64,000 nucleotides of DNA from Iris pallida (lineage: Eukaryota > Streptophyta > Magnoliopsida > Asparagales > Iridaceae), in the NCBI GenBank assembly GCA_029216955.1, contig JANAVB010031417.1, forward strand, positions 15,282,090-15,346,089. The letters run 5' to 3'. Positions 11,801 to 20,761 of the stretch are shown one piece after another; positions within the stretch are counted from its first letter, which is position 1, and every line of letters begins with the position of its first letter. Under the pieces are notes generated by a model. The model was not told where the DNA came from, ran no database searches, and saw only the letters and a list, made by a program, of their open reading frames with translations. The position numbers were made by a program, and so were the translations under genes.

Positions 11801-12422
11801 CTGTCACTCTCCTTTAGTTACTCTTAAGGCATCTCTTTTACATATAATTGCTGATTTTGGCATTTGAGGGTGTCTATCATGCACAATCCTTATTGAGCAG
11901 CTAGAGAGTGGAAGACATGCGTCTATCCTCTTTATATGTGAGGAAGACTAGGTTTATAAGTGATTGTTGCCATGGTGATGGTGATGTATTGGACTTGGTT
12001 TGATCTGTTCTCATAATTGGCAGATTAGTGTTCATTATGTGGTTTTATTTTATGTTGTTTATCAAATGATTTATGCGTCCATTTCTTTCTTGTAAACATG
12101 CGACTGGTCATCTTTTGAAGGAATCAGATAAAGATAATGGTCATCAGAAGAGAATTACCTCATTATCAAGGTCTGCAGACGGGTCCCATTTTCTGACAAG
12201 TTCCTTAGATAAATCTGCAAAGGTAAGGTGTTCAGTGACTTGACTCATTTTAACATATATACTTTCTCCAGCCAGTGAAATGGCTCTCATCTTTGATCCA
12301 ATGAAATTCTTTGTGTTTTCATATTTTGTTAGCTATGGGATACCAGAACACTGACGCATATCAAGACGTACGTGACGAGTGCTCCAGTGAATGCATGTGC
12401 TTTGTCTCCACTTCTTGACCAT
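3735..12422 (+). CDS. TIF3I1: eIF3 subunit i, partial copy (exons 1-5 of 8)
   Basis: Exons are 3735-3918, 5399-5614, 9466-9599, 12103-12222 and 12333-12422. They encode the first 248 of 328 residues, identical to the full gene at 31571-48166. The product is the WD40 beta-propeller subunit of the cytosolic translation initiation factor eIF3; blades 1-6 are present in whole or part. Exon 6 is missing because the sequence runs into N at 14453, just before the expected acceptor. The exon 4 acceptor reads ATGCG where copy 2 has ATGCAG, so it is broken as written; a base-calling deletion is likely because many such deletions occur nearby. Introns 1 and 4 show nothing recognisable. This is either a truncated duplicate or an assembly duplicate, more likely the latter. 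Confidence 0.85.
7885..8489. mobile_element. PIF/Harbinger-like MITE nested in the hairpin arm, copy 1
   Basis: Begins GGGTCTGC and ends GCAGACCC, flanked on both sides by TAA (7882-7884 and 8490-8492). A TAA/TTA 3-bp duplication with GGG-starting ends is typical of Tourist/PIF-Harbinger MITEs. The opposite hairpin arm supplies the empty site: it reads GCATTAAGA with a single TAA at the matching place. No transposase is encoded. The interior has repeated GCCACCCAAAA motifs. Confidence 0.8.
8529..8577. repeat. (TA)n microsatellite, left hairpin arm, copy 1
   Basis: Uninterrupted TA repeat. It mirrors the tract at 8761-8815 in the other arm of the same hairpin. The copy 2 equivalent is 2 bp longer. 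Confidence 0.95.
8761..8815. repeat. (TA)n microsatellite, right hairpin arm, copy 1
   Basis: Uninterrupted TA repeat, partner of the tract at 8529-8577. The copy 2 equivalent (36595-36647) is 2 bp shorter. Confidence 0.95.
10861..11803. repeat. AGGCGCGCCT-rich dispersed repeat in intron 3, copy 1
   Basis: The ends look weakly inverted: CATGGTTTTGAAAAG at the left and CTTTTAAAACACTG at the right. The interior has repeated CCTAGGCGCGCCTGAGGC motifs and a tandem duplication of a 146-bp unit (10941 and 11087 onward). CCTAGGC-type motifs also occur at 7095-7135 and 9020-9060 in intron 2. I cannot assign a known family. Copy 2 lies at 38694-39637. Confidence 0.5.
10941..11219. repeat. 146-bp tandem duplication, copy 1
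   Basis: Two head-to-tail units starting AGGCGCGCCTGAGGCTC and ending near CCTAGTATTTTTT. They are nearly identical, so the duplication is recent. The duplicated short ORFs seen here are artefacts of the repeat. Confidence 0.85.
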
Positions 12423-13106
12423 GTATGTTATCCCAGTTTTGTTATTTAAGTTTATCATTGTTTGAGAAGAATTGCAAAATATAGAAACTATCCAAAACAA
12501 AATAGATTGATAATGTATATTATGAGTCTATGACTTGCATTTTTTAATATAATACAACAAAACTCGTCCTTTATCCCTACCCCCAAGTTCCATGGAGGCT
12601 TCATGTCACAATTTTATGGATCAAATTACCCTCCAAAGTCTGATCTTAAGAATTCTATAGATATAAAAATTAAAATTTGAAAATTGTTTTTTTCCTGGAG
12701 ATGAGCAGAAGACGGTATGCTTGTTGGGACTCAATTGTAATCGGCACAAAAACATACACTTGTATTTCATATTACTAAATGCAGGATTTAAATTACCCAA
12801 ACTATTATATCGATCAAATTTGGTTTCTTGCATGTCATTTAATGATCACTTTGGCAGGCTTGGTTTCAAGTTAGATAACTTAATAAGCAAGTGCTGGATG
12901 AACAGTCTGATATCAGTTAGACTGTCTCATCAGGCTGTGTTGCACCGATATAGGGACACGAAACAAGATGAATCCGACACGGTGACACGGCAATATTGAA
13001 AAATTTAGTACAAGACACGCTGGCCGACACTCCTTAGGAATAGAAAAAAAAATATAAACAAAAATTGATGGCGAGGAGGGTAGTTGCTTGCTGCCACATA
13101 GGTATA

Positions 13107-13440
13107 GAACGTGAGAGGAGAGTAGTCTGTACAAATATGAGATTTTTGGGAGAGTTAAAAACCCTAATACGACCCTTATATTCATGACCTTAAGTAATGA
13201 ATGTAGGGTTGTGATTAGGGGTTTTTCTTCCCCAAATTGTCACATTTCTGTGGAGAATACTCTGTACAATATGAGAATTTGTGGAGAGTAGAAATCCTAA
13301 TTCGACCTTTATATTCATGACTTTAAGTACGGGTCGGGTCGGGTTTCTATCCAACACGTAACTTAAGTAATGATATAGGGTCAGGATTAGGGTTTTCCTT
13401 CCCCAAATTCCCACATTTTGTACATAGTGTTCTTCTTCTT
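13107..13440. repeat. Diverged direct repeats in intron 5, copy 1
   Basis: Two to three imperfect copies of a unit containing CTGTACAAATATGAGA, TTATATTCATGAC and TTCCCCAAATT, each about 115-150 bp. Copy 2 lies at about 40951-41285. Confidence 0.55.
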
Positions 13441-13889
13441 ATCCTCCAGATCAAGTGCCAACCAACAACACGGGCCTTTGTACGTTCTCTACTGTCTCTC
13501 TGTGAATCGTCGGTGCATTCGATGTGACATGTACTGATCCGAATCCGGAAGTGTCCCACGTAAATCCGTGTGTTGGATTCACCAGCCATTCATGCTTCCC
13601 AGCTCATTGTATGGTTCAAGAAGCTAATACTTAAATCTTTCCTTATACTCCTGCTTTTTGTGCTGCTTTTTTTTGCATCAATATTGTTTCAACCTGTTAA
13701 ATGCGTGCAAAACACGATAGCCTTTCTCCCAGATATGGTGTTAACATGACTTCTCTTCCAGTTGGCTTGCATGCCCATACTTTATCGGGATCATTTCATA
13801 GAATATTTGGCAAAGCTTTTTTGCTGACATTTGGTAACACAAATACAAGTTACATGACCCTTCTCTTTATATAGGCTTGTGACAACAGC

Positions 13890-14108
13890 GAAAACATAAA
13901 ATTTTAAACACAATCAAGAAAGCCTGAGCTGACCGTAGTAGTCGAATGGATGGAAAGTGATTTACACAAGTGACTTGGTACAATATAGGGAATTAGTCAG
14001 GATAAAATTTAAACACTATCAAGCAAGCCTGAGGACCTGTAGTAGTCGAATGATGGAAAGTGATTCTTACACAAGTGACTTGGTACAATAGAGGAATTAG
14101 TCAGGAAA
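13890..14108. repeat. 107-bp tandem duplication in intron 5, copy 1
   Basis: Two head-to-tail units, each containing TTAAACAC, GCCTGAG and GTGACTTGGTACAATA. The copy 2 equivalent (41751-41965) is cleaner; this copy carries several single-base deletions. Confidence 0.75.
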
Positions 14109-14452
14109 GACACGAGGTCACAGAATTGATCTAGTAGGAACCTGATTTAAGCTGGCCTTTCTTTCCCTAGTCTGATGAAAACACCTCTATCTTTTATTTA
14201 TTTTATTTATTTTTTGTAAGTGATATTGAGTACTACGTAATTACTGAGGATGTTTGGCTTTGTATGTGTGTTCAATCATTTGTGAGTAATGATTTTTTCA
14301 GATTTTTTTTTACTTATTTGAATAGTGACCTAGGCAAGGGCTTGTGTTTTTCTTGACTTCGTATATAATTAGGAATGATCAAGTTAGTTTTTGGTTTTGG
14401 GTTGAGGACACACCATCCTTATAATGTGTGATAATTTATCTCTTACTCTTGG

Positions 14453-14465
14453 NNNNNNNNNNNNN
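14453..14465. other. Assembly gap (13 N)
   Basis: A run of 13 N. To the left the sequence is eIF3i intron 5, broken just before the exon 6 acceptor. To the right it resumes in the middle of a gypsy LTR equivalent to 22614 onward. At least about 1.85 kb of LTR (the counterpart of 20762-22613) is therefore missing, and 13 is a placeholder rather than a measured size. Confidence 0.98.
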
Positions 14466-14960
14466 GGGTGAGCGTGGAAAATGGGCGTGAACAGTGAGCG
14501 TGAAAAGTGATACACGCTGGCAAGCGTGAGCGTGAAAAGTCACGCAAGCAAGCACAGCGTGAGCGTGAAGGAAAATCCACGCACTCACAAGAGAGCGTGA
14601 CTAAAAATCCACGCACTCATGGAAGTGTGCGTGACTAAAAATACACGCAGACTCGTGAGACGTGAGCGTGACTGAAAATACACGACGCTCTGAGAACGTG
14701 AGCGTGACTAAAAATACACGCACGCTCATGAGAACGTGAGCGTGACTAAAAATACACGCACGCTCATGAGAACGTGAGCGTGACTGAAAATACACGCACG
14801 CTCATGAGAACATGAGCGTGACTGAAAATACACGCACGCTCATGAGAACGTGAGCGTGACTAAAATACACGTACGCTCATGAGAACATGAGCGTGACTGA
14901 AAATACACGCTAACATGTAAGAACATGAGCGTGTCTCAAAATCCACGCAGACACGTAGAG
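14466..14960. repeat. Tandem array of about 40-bp GAGCGTGAC units in the 3' LTR
   Basis: Roughly ten imperfect units containing GAACGTGAGCGTGACT, AAAATACACG and CACGCTCATGA. Each unit contains the inverted pair CGTGAGCGTG/CACGCTCATG and could fold into a hairpin. The 5' LTR has the same array at 22614-23070 with a different set of units. It lies downstream of the LTR TATA box, so it would be transcribed. Confidence 0.85.
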
Positions 14961-15292
14961 ACGTATGCGTGACTCAGCCTTGTCCTAAGCCAGAAGATGA
15001 AGTTCCCAGCCAGAAAATACGCTAAGTTGGTAGGACCAAAAATCCATGAACAGCCGAAAATGTAACAACTTAGATCTAGAGAAAACCTAGCCATAGAAAT
15101 CAAAAATGCTAAGAACTAAACTCTCTTGGAATCACAAGAAGAAGACAAATGAACCATAAAAACATGGTTCTCAAGTAGAAGCAAGTTTGCACTTGCCTCC
15201 TGCTGCTGCTGGTAGGTGGAGAAGTGAGAGAGAGAAAGAAGAAGAAGTGATGGTGAGGATGAGTAATGAGGAGAGAGAATGGAGAGGGTGGC

Positions 15293-15300
15293 TTTAAATA
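15293..15300 (-). promoter_or_regulatory. TATA box of the 3' LTR of element A
   Basis: The minus strand reads TATTTAAA about 300 bp into the LTR, followed by a CT-rich stretch. The copy in the 5' LTR is at 23406-23413 and would be the promoter of the element. Confidence 0.55.
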
Positions 15301-15600
15301 GGGGGAGTGGTGGTAGGTGGGAGCTAATGGGCCGGGTTGGATTCAGATTCATCAATGAACCCGAGAACCTAACCTAGGCCGAACCACATAAGCAAGACTA
15401 AAAGCAGGAAATAAAAGCAGGAAATAAAATGCAGATAATAAAATTGTAAGAAATTAATTAACATGAAAATTAAAGAGCAGATAATTAATTAACATGAACT
15501 AGAGGAATTTAAATACAGGATACTACATGATAAATACTAAATAAATACACATGAGTTGTACATGTATATAAAAATACGTATTCCGGGAACGGGAGTGACA

Positions 15601-15640
15601 TCTCTACCCACCTTAGAAAAATTCGTCCTCGGAATTTCAA
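15601..15640 (-). other. Polypurine tract region of element A
   Basis: On the minus strand CGAGGACGAATTTTTC is followed by AAGGTGGGTAGAGA directly against the LTR start. This is the usual plus-strand priming site layout of plant chromoviruses. A related sequence lies at 62477-62511. Confidence 0.7.
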
Positions 15641-15767
15641 ATCCCAGCAGGTAGAAATATCGGAGCTAAACTAATACAAGCAATTCTAGTGAGCAAGCAA
15701 TCATTTCTACCATATCAAAAGCAAGTACTATATATGTAAATTCATCAATCCATGATATCAAGTAGCT

Positions 15768-16184
15768 CTACCCATAAAGTGACAAGCATGAAGAATCAGG
15801 ACAATCAAGGTATACGGAAAGAGATATACCTTGTGAGTCAAACAGGTGTGGATATCGTGATCGGACATCATCCTCACGTTCCCACGTTGACTCTCCCAAG
15901 GAGTGATGACCCCAAGCAACACGGACAAGACTAATTGTTCGGTTCTTGAGTATCTTCTCTCTTCGGTCCAAAATGGACACAGGCTGTTCCTCGTAAGACA
16001 GGTTGGTACCAACAACCAGCTCAGAGTGATCGAGGACATGGCTTGGGTCCGATATATACCTACGTAATTGAGATACATGAAACACGTCATGCACCTCTCG
16101 TAACGAAGGTGGGAGGGATAAACGATAAGCAACATCGCCTATCCGATCAAGGATAACAAATGGGCCTACGTACCGCGGACTCAA
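15768..16184 (-). pseudogene. Integrase C-terminus and chromodomain of element A
   Basis: A 138-residue open stretch. Residues 1-50 are the integrase GPF/Y-like region ([15 protein letters not shown], then [10 protein letters not shown]). Residues 64-115 are a chromodomain of the plant chromovirus type, ending in [17 protein letters not shown]. In this family the chromodomain is thought to direct insertion to particular chromatin. The reading frame is shifted relative to the upstream integrase; the break lies between about 16184 and 16261, where [10 protein letters not shown] is still readable in another frame. Confidence 0.85.
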
Positions 16185-16260
16185 TTTCCCGCGAACGCCA
16201 AATCTGATGACCCACGAGTAGGTGAGATCCGCAAGAATACGTGGTCCCCAACAGAGAACT

Positions 16261-17363
16261 CTAACGGCCTACGATGCTGGTCCGCCCAATGACGATGCCG
16301 ATCCTGCGCAACTCGAAGTCGCTCTCTAATTCCCTAACCACTTCAACCGTCTGAACAATCATTTCTGGGCCTAACATCTTCCTTTCTCCGATATCATCCC
16401 ATGCAAGCGGTGACCTGCACTTCTTACCATATAGTGCTTCAAATGGCGCCATCTGGATACTGGCTTGATAACTATTGTTGTACGAGAACTCAACCAAGTG
16501 CAGGTGGCTCTCCCAAGATCCTCCAAAATCTAAAGTGCAGGCTCGTAACATGTCTTCTAAAGTCTGAATCGTTCTTTCTGATTGCCCATCCGTCTGCGGA
16601 TGGTAAGCCGTGCTAAATCTTAACTTGGTACCAAGACTATGATGTAAGCTCTTCCAGAAATGTGATGTAAAGCGGGTATCCCGATCCGACACAATACTGA
16701 CAGGGACTCCATGCTGCCTGACTATCTGTTGCATATATAACTCTGCTAACTTTTCTGTAGATTGCCCTACTCTGAAAGGAAGAAAGTGTGCTACCTTCGT
16801 AAGCCGGTCCACTATCACCCAAATAGCGTCCTTACCACTTGGTGATCTCGGTAAACCGGTTACAAAGTCCATTGTAATATGCTCCCATTTCCATTCCGGA
16901 ATAGGAAGCGGTTGCAATAACCCAGCTGGCCTCTGCTGTTCTGCCTTCACTTGCTGACATACCAAGCAACGGGAAACAAATCTAGCTATCTCCCTCTTCA
17001 TCCCGTTCCACCAGAAATGCTGCTTGATATCTTGGTACATCTTGGTCCCCCCAGGGTGAATAGAATATTGAGAACTGTGAGCTTCTGCCATAACCTCTGT
17101 CTGATATCTCCACTAGGCACACATAGACGTGATCCAAACCTAAGTGTACCATCTTCATGAATTCTCATCTCCTTCCTGAGTCCTGACTCACATTCTGCCC
17201 TAAGCTTCTGAATCCTTGGGTCTTGTGCCTGAGCTGCCTTGATCCTGTCTACTAAGTCAGATTGAATTTGCAGACTTGTTAGAACTCCTACATCACTAGG
17301 AAGTATAACTTCGATGCCCATCTCCTGAAGGTCTTCTAAGATATGCCTCTGCGTTGTCAACAT
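16261..17363 (-). pseudogene. Integrase (zinc-binding and catalytic core) of element A
   Basis: The 276-residue open stretch (17091-16261) holds the H-H-C-C zinc-binding region (H5/H12, C42 and C45) and a complete catalytic triad: D75 in MDFVTG, D136 in VSDRDT and E172 in QSERT. D136 and E172 are 35 residues apart, as in the D,D35E integrase class. Upstream (17363-16998) the RNase H-integrase linker continues in another frame, overlapping by 94 bases, so at least one frameshift lies near 17050. The core itself looks intact. Confidence 0.88.
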
Positions 17364-17944
17364 AAATGTGCCGCCTCTCCTGCTAAGAGCGTCTGCTACT
17401 ACATTAGCCTTGCCTGGATGATACTGAAGCTCACGTCATAATCCTTAATCAATTCCAGCCATCTTCTCTGCCTCATATTCAGCTCCTTCTGAGTAAAGAT
17501 GTACTTCAGACTTTTATGATCTGTGTACATCCACCCGGTCACCATATAGGTAATGCCTCCATAGCTTCAGAGCAAACACTACTGCCGCTAACTCCAAATC
17601 ATGAGTTGGGTAATTTTCTCGTGGTCCCGAAGCTGCCTAGATGCATATGCTATCACCTTCCCATGCTGCATAAGGACACATCCAAGTCCCTTACCTGACG
17701 CATCACAATATACTGTAAAACCTCCGGGTCCAACTGGCAATGTAAGAATAGGGCTGATATCAACTTCTGCTTCAAAGTCTCGAATGATGCCTGACATTCT
17801 GCCGACCAAACGAATGGTACATCCTTCCGGGTCAAGCGGGTCATGGGTGCTGAAAGCCTTGCAAAGTCTGACACAAACCTTCTGTAATATCCTGCTAATC
17901 CCAAGAAACTCCGTACATCTGCTACGGTCTTGGGTACTGGCCAA
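17363..17944 (-). pseudogene. RNase H of element A (frameshifted)
   Basis: [15 protein letters not shown] marks the RNase H start in the frame open from 17944 to 17588. The frame is lost at HEKITQ, where relatives read on into the second acidic motif. The rest is readable only in another frame (17363-17588, [14 protein letters not shown]). Two or more frameshifts separate reverse transcriptase, RNase H and integrase. Confidence 0.75.
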
Positions 17945-19656
17945 CTTTCTACTGCTTCTATCTTCCTGGGATCTACTGCTACTCCAGCTCCTGATATGAT
18001 ATGACCCAAAAATGAAATATGATTCGTCCAGAACTCACACTTGCTGAGCTTGGCATACAACTGGTTCTCTCTCAGAACCTGCAACACTTTCCTGAGGTGG
18101 TCTTCATGCTCCTCTTCACTAGCAGAGTATACGAGAATGTCGTCAAGAAACACAACAACAAACTGGTCTAAATATGGCATAAAGATACGATTCATCAAAT
18201 CCATGAATATTGCTGGAGCATTGGTCAAACCAAACGGCATTACTAAGAACTCATAATGCCCATACTTCGACCTGAATGCTGTCTTGGGAATATCTTCCTT
18301 CCGAACCCTCACCTGATGGTACCCTGAACGAAGATCTATCTTGGAGAAAACTCTAGCCTTGCTCAACTGGTCAAATAAGTCGTCGATCCTGGGTAATGGG
18401 TACTTGTTCTTCACTGTTGCCGCGTTAAGCTTCCTGTAGTCAATGCATAATCTGGATGACCCATCCTTCTTTCCCACAAGTACCACTGGTGCTGCCCATG
18501 GTGACACGCTAGCTTGGATAAACTTCTTCTCCTTCAGTTCCTCAATATGATATACCTTGGCCTGCTCTGAATCCGCCATTCTGTAAACCCGATCTGATAT
18601 CGGTTTAGTTCCTGGTGTCAATTCTATACTGAACTCAATATCTCTAACCGGTGGTAGACCTGGAAGTTCTTCAGGAAATACGTCTAGAAATTCTTCAACT
18701 ACCTTCGGGATCTGAACTTCTTCCATTGCCGCTACTATTCCCTGCTCTGGTTGAGTTGCCTCTGATCTGACTAAGGTGAACCGCTCCATGCCTGGAATAT
18801 CAAAAGATACACTCCCTCTACGACAATCTATTGTCGCATGACTGTCTTTCAGCCAGTCCATGCCTAAGATAACGTCGAAATTTCCGACAGGAAATTCTAT
18901 CAACCGGGCAGGTAAAGAATGCCCGCAAACTACAACGCTACACGCTAGAATAACTCTACTAACTCCTACGAGCCCATTGCCAGTGAGTATATTCAACCTC
19001 CCTGGCAATGCCTCGAACTCCATTCCTAGTCGTGTCGCAAATTGTGCAGATATAAATGAATGGGATGCTCCCGAATCAAACAATGCTACTGCGGGATATG
19101 AGGCGACGAGAATGTTACCTGCCACAACTCTCCGATGCCAATGCCTCCTCCAAGGACAAAGTGAACGCTTGCCCTCGACCTCCTTGCTGGTTTCCATGCT
19201 GCGGCCTAGCCTGATGTTGCTGCTGGCCCCTTCCTTGATGATGCTGGGGTGGTCTATGCTGGTGTTGCTGCATCGGCGGTCCCTGCTGCCGAAACATCTG
19301 AGCTGCGGACGCTGTGCCAACGGCCTTACTGCCACTGCTGGTCCTCGATATTGTCCTGCCCCTGGGGCTGGCAGAGCAGGAAACTGCTGCCCTGGTCCTC
19401 CTGCCCTCGAATTCATGGGACATGTGGTAACCCGATGGTCTGGATTTCCACATATCAGACACAGTCCATTCAATGTCCGACACACATCTCTAGTGTGTCC
19501 CATCTTTCGCAATAAGTGCAGCCGCCGGGGGTTGCTGGTTTTTTCTGTTGCTGTTGCTGCTGCCTGGGTGGTGCTAGTCCTCGTATCGCCACATCGTGGA
19601 TACGAACGCCAGTGGATGGTGCTGTTGTTCGGGGCGCTGCTCCCCTCCTCCTTCAA
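17653..19656 (-). pseudogene. Zinc knuckle, protease and reverse transcriptase of element A
   Basis: A 667-residue open stretch. A CX2CX4HX4C zinc knuckle ([14 protein letters not shown]) lies at residues 66-79, the protease active site [11 protein letters not shown] begins near residue 193, and reverse transcriptase spans about 370-560 with KIDLRSGYH and the catalytic FLDD at 503-506. The proline/glutamine-rich linker between zinc knuckle and protease is out of frame; its proper frame is open at 19483-19115. Near the end the frame again leaves the RNase H frame. The overlap with gag (19574-19656) in a different frame means gag and pol are not joined as written. Confidence 0.85.
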
Positions 19657-20641
19657 TCTGACTGTAGGATCTCTTCTGACCCCCAGTCCTTACTGCAAGC
19701 CTCTGAATGGTGATTTCATGCCTTCGAGTCGCCGTCAATATCTCATCAAAAGTCTGGTAATTGTGCCCCTCGATCAATTGCAAGAGTTCAAGATGAAACC
19801 CTTGCTGAAACCTCATAGCCCTCTGGCTCTCTGTTGCTACCATCTCTGGGGCAAATCTACTCAATCTGCAGAATTCCGCTGCGTAAGCATCTACAGTCTT
19901 GCCAGCCTGCCTGAGGCTGATAAACTTCTGCTGTAGCTCAAACCGTGCCACAACTCCATAGTACTTGGTCTTGAATCTTGCCGTGAAATCGTCCCAAGCC
20001 ACAGGACGTCTAATGCCCACTTCCTCTGATTCCCACCAATCACGTGCGAGATCCTGAAGTAACAACTTCACTAGATCCACACGTTCTTCTGCCGGTACCT
20101 TAGCTACTGTCAGAATAGCCTCCATGTCCTTAAGCCATGCATCTGCTGAGATGGCATCCTCCGTGCCCTCGATACGGCGGGGGTTGTACTTGCAAAACCT
20201 GGCTGATGCTCCTGAATCTGGCCTTGCCCCTCTTTCTAATGCTGTCTGCAATCCTTGGTTGAGTAGCACATTCTGCTCTTGTAGCTGAGTGTGCATGCGT
20301 TGCTGGGCCAACATCTGATGTTGCTGAGTGGCCATCATTCCTCTCATGATCTCCAGAAGGGCTGGTGTGTCCACTTGGGTAGGTGGAACTGTCGGTGGTG
20401 GTGGAACATCCGGATACTGCGATCCAGCCGCTGGTTCCACTATCACTTCTTCCTGGGTAGCCTCTTGGGTTAGTACCGGCCCTTGTTGCTGACCAACAGG
20501 GTCAGGTTGTCCATGTTGCTCTTGTTGCTGTTGACCAGTCCTGGCAGATGCGGACGAAGTGCCCCTAAGAAAAGGGACAAGAGAACAATCAAACAACCGG
20601 ACATGAAGGATCAATGAAGCCAAAGGATACCGGAATGTCAA
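19574..20641 (-). pseudogene. Gag of element A
   Basis: An open stretch of 355 residues. The N-terminal third is glutamine-rich (about residues 30-140). The retrotransposon gag domain follows at about 165-310, with WLKDMEAIL, ARDWWES, FKTKYYG and TVDAYAAEFCRLSRFAP. The frame leaves the gag-zinc knuckle path at about residue 330. The true start may lie at an internal ATG, because the first 25 residues are not gag-like. Confidence 0.8.
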
Positions 20642-20761
20642 GCAAGGGCTGAGAATAACGAATCATGAGATCAAGGGGGAACATGTGTGATTGAGACATC
20701 CTATAAATTGAAACACCCCACAAGTCTGAAATCAGACCTGCATGGGCCACCACTAAAACCT

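Larger units (their letters stand above)
14466..15600 (-). repeat. 3' LTR of element A (truncated by gap)
   Basis: Matches 22614-23714. On the minus strand the LTR starts TGTCACTCCCG at 15600 and runs left into the N run. Confidence 0.9.

Noticed and set aside
18860..19936. 358-residue plus-strand ORF
   Set aside because: Antisense to gag/protease of element A; no motifs of its own.
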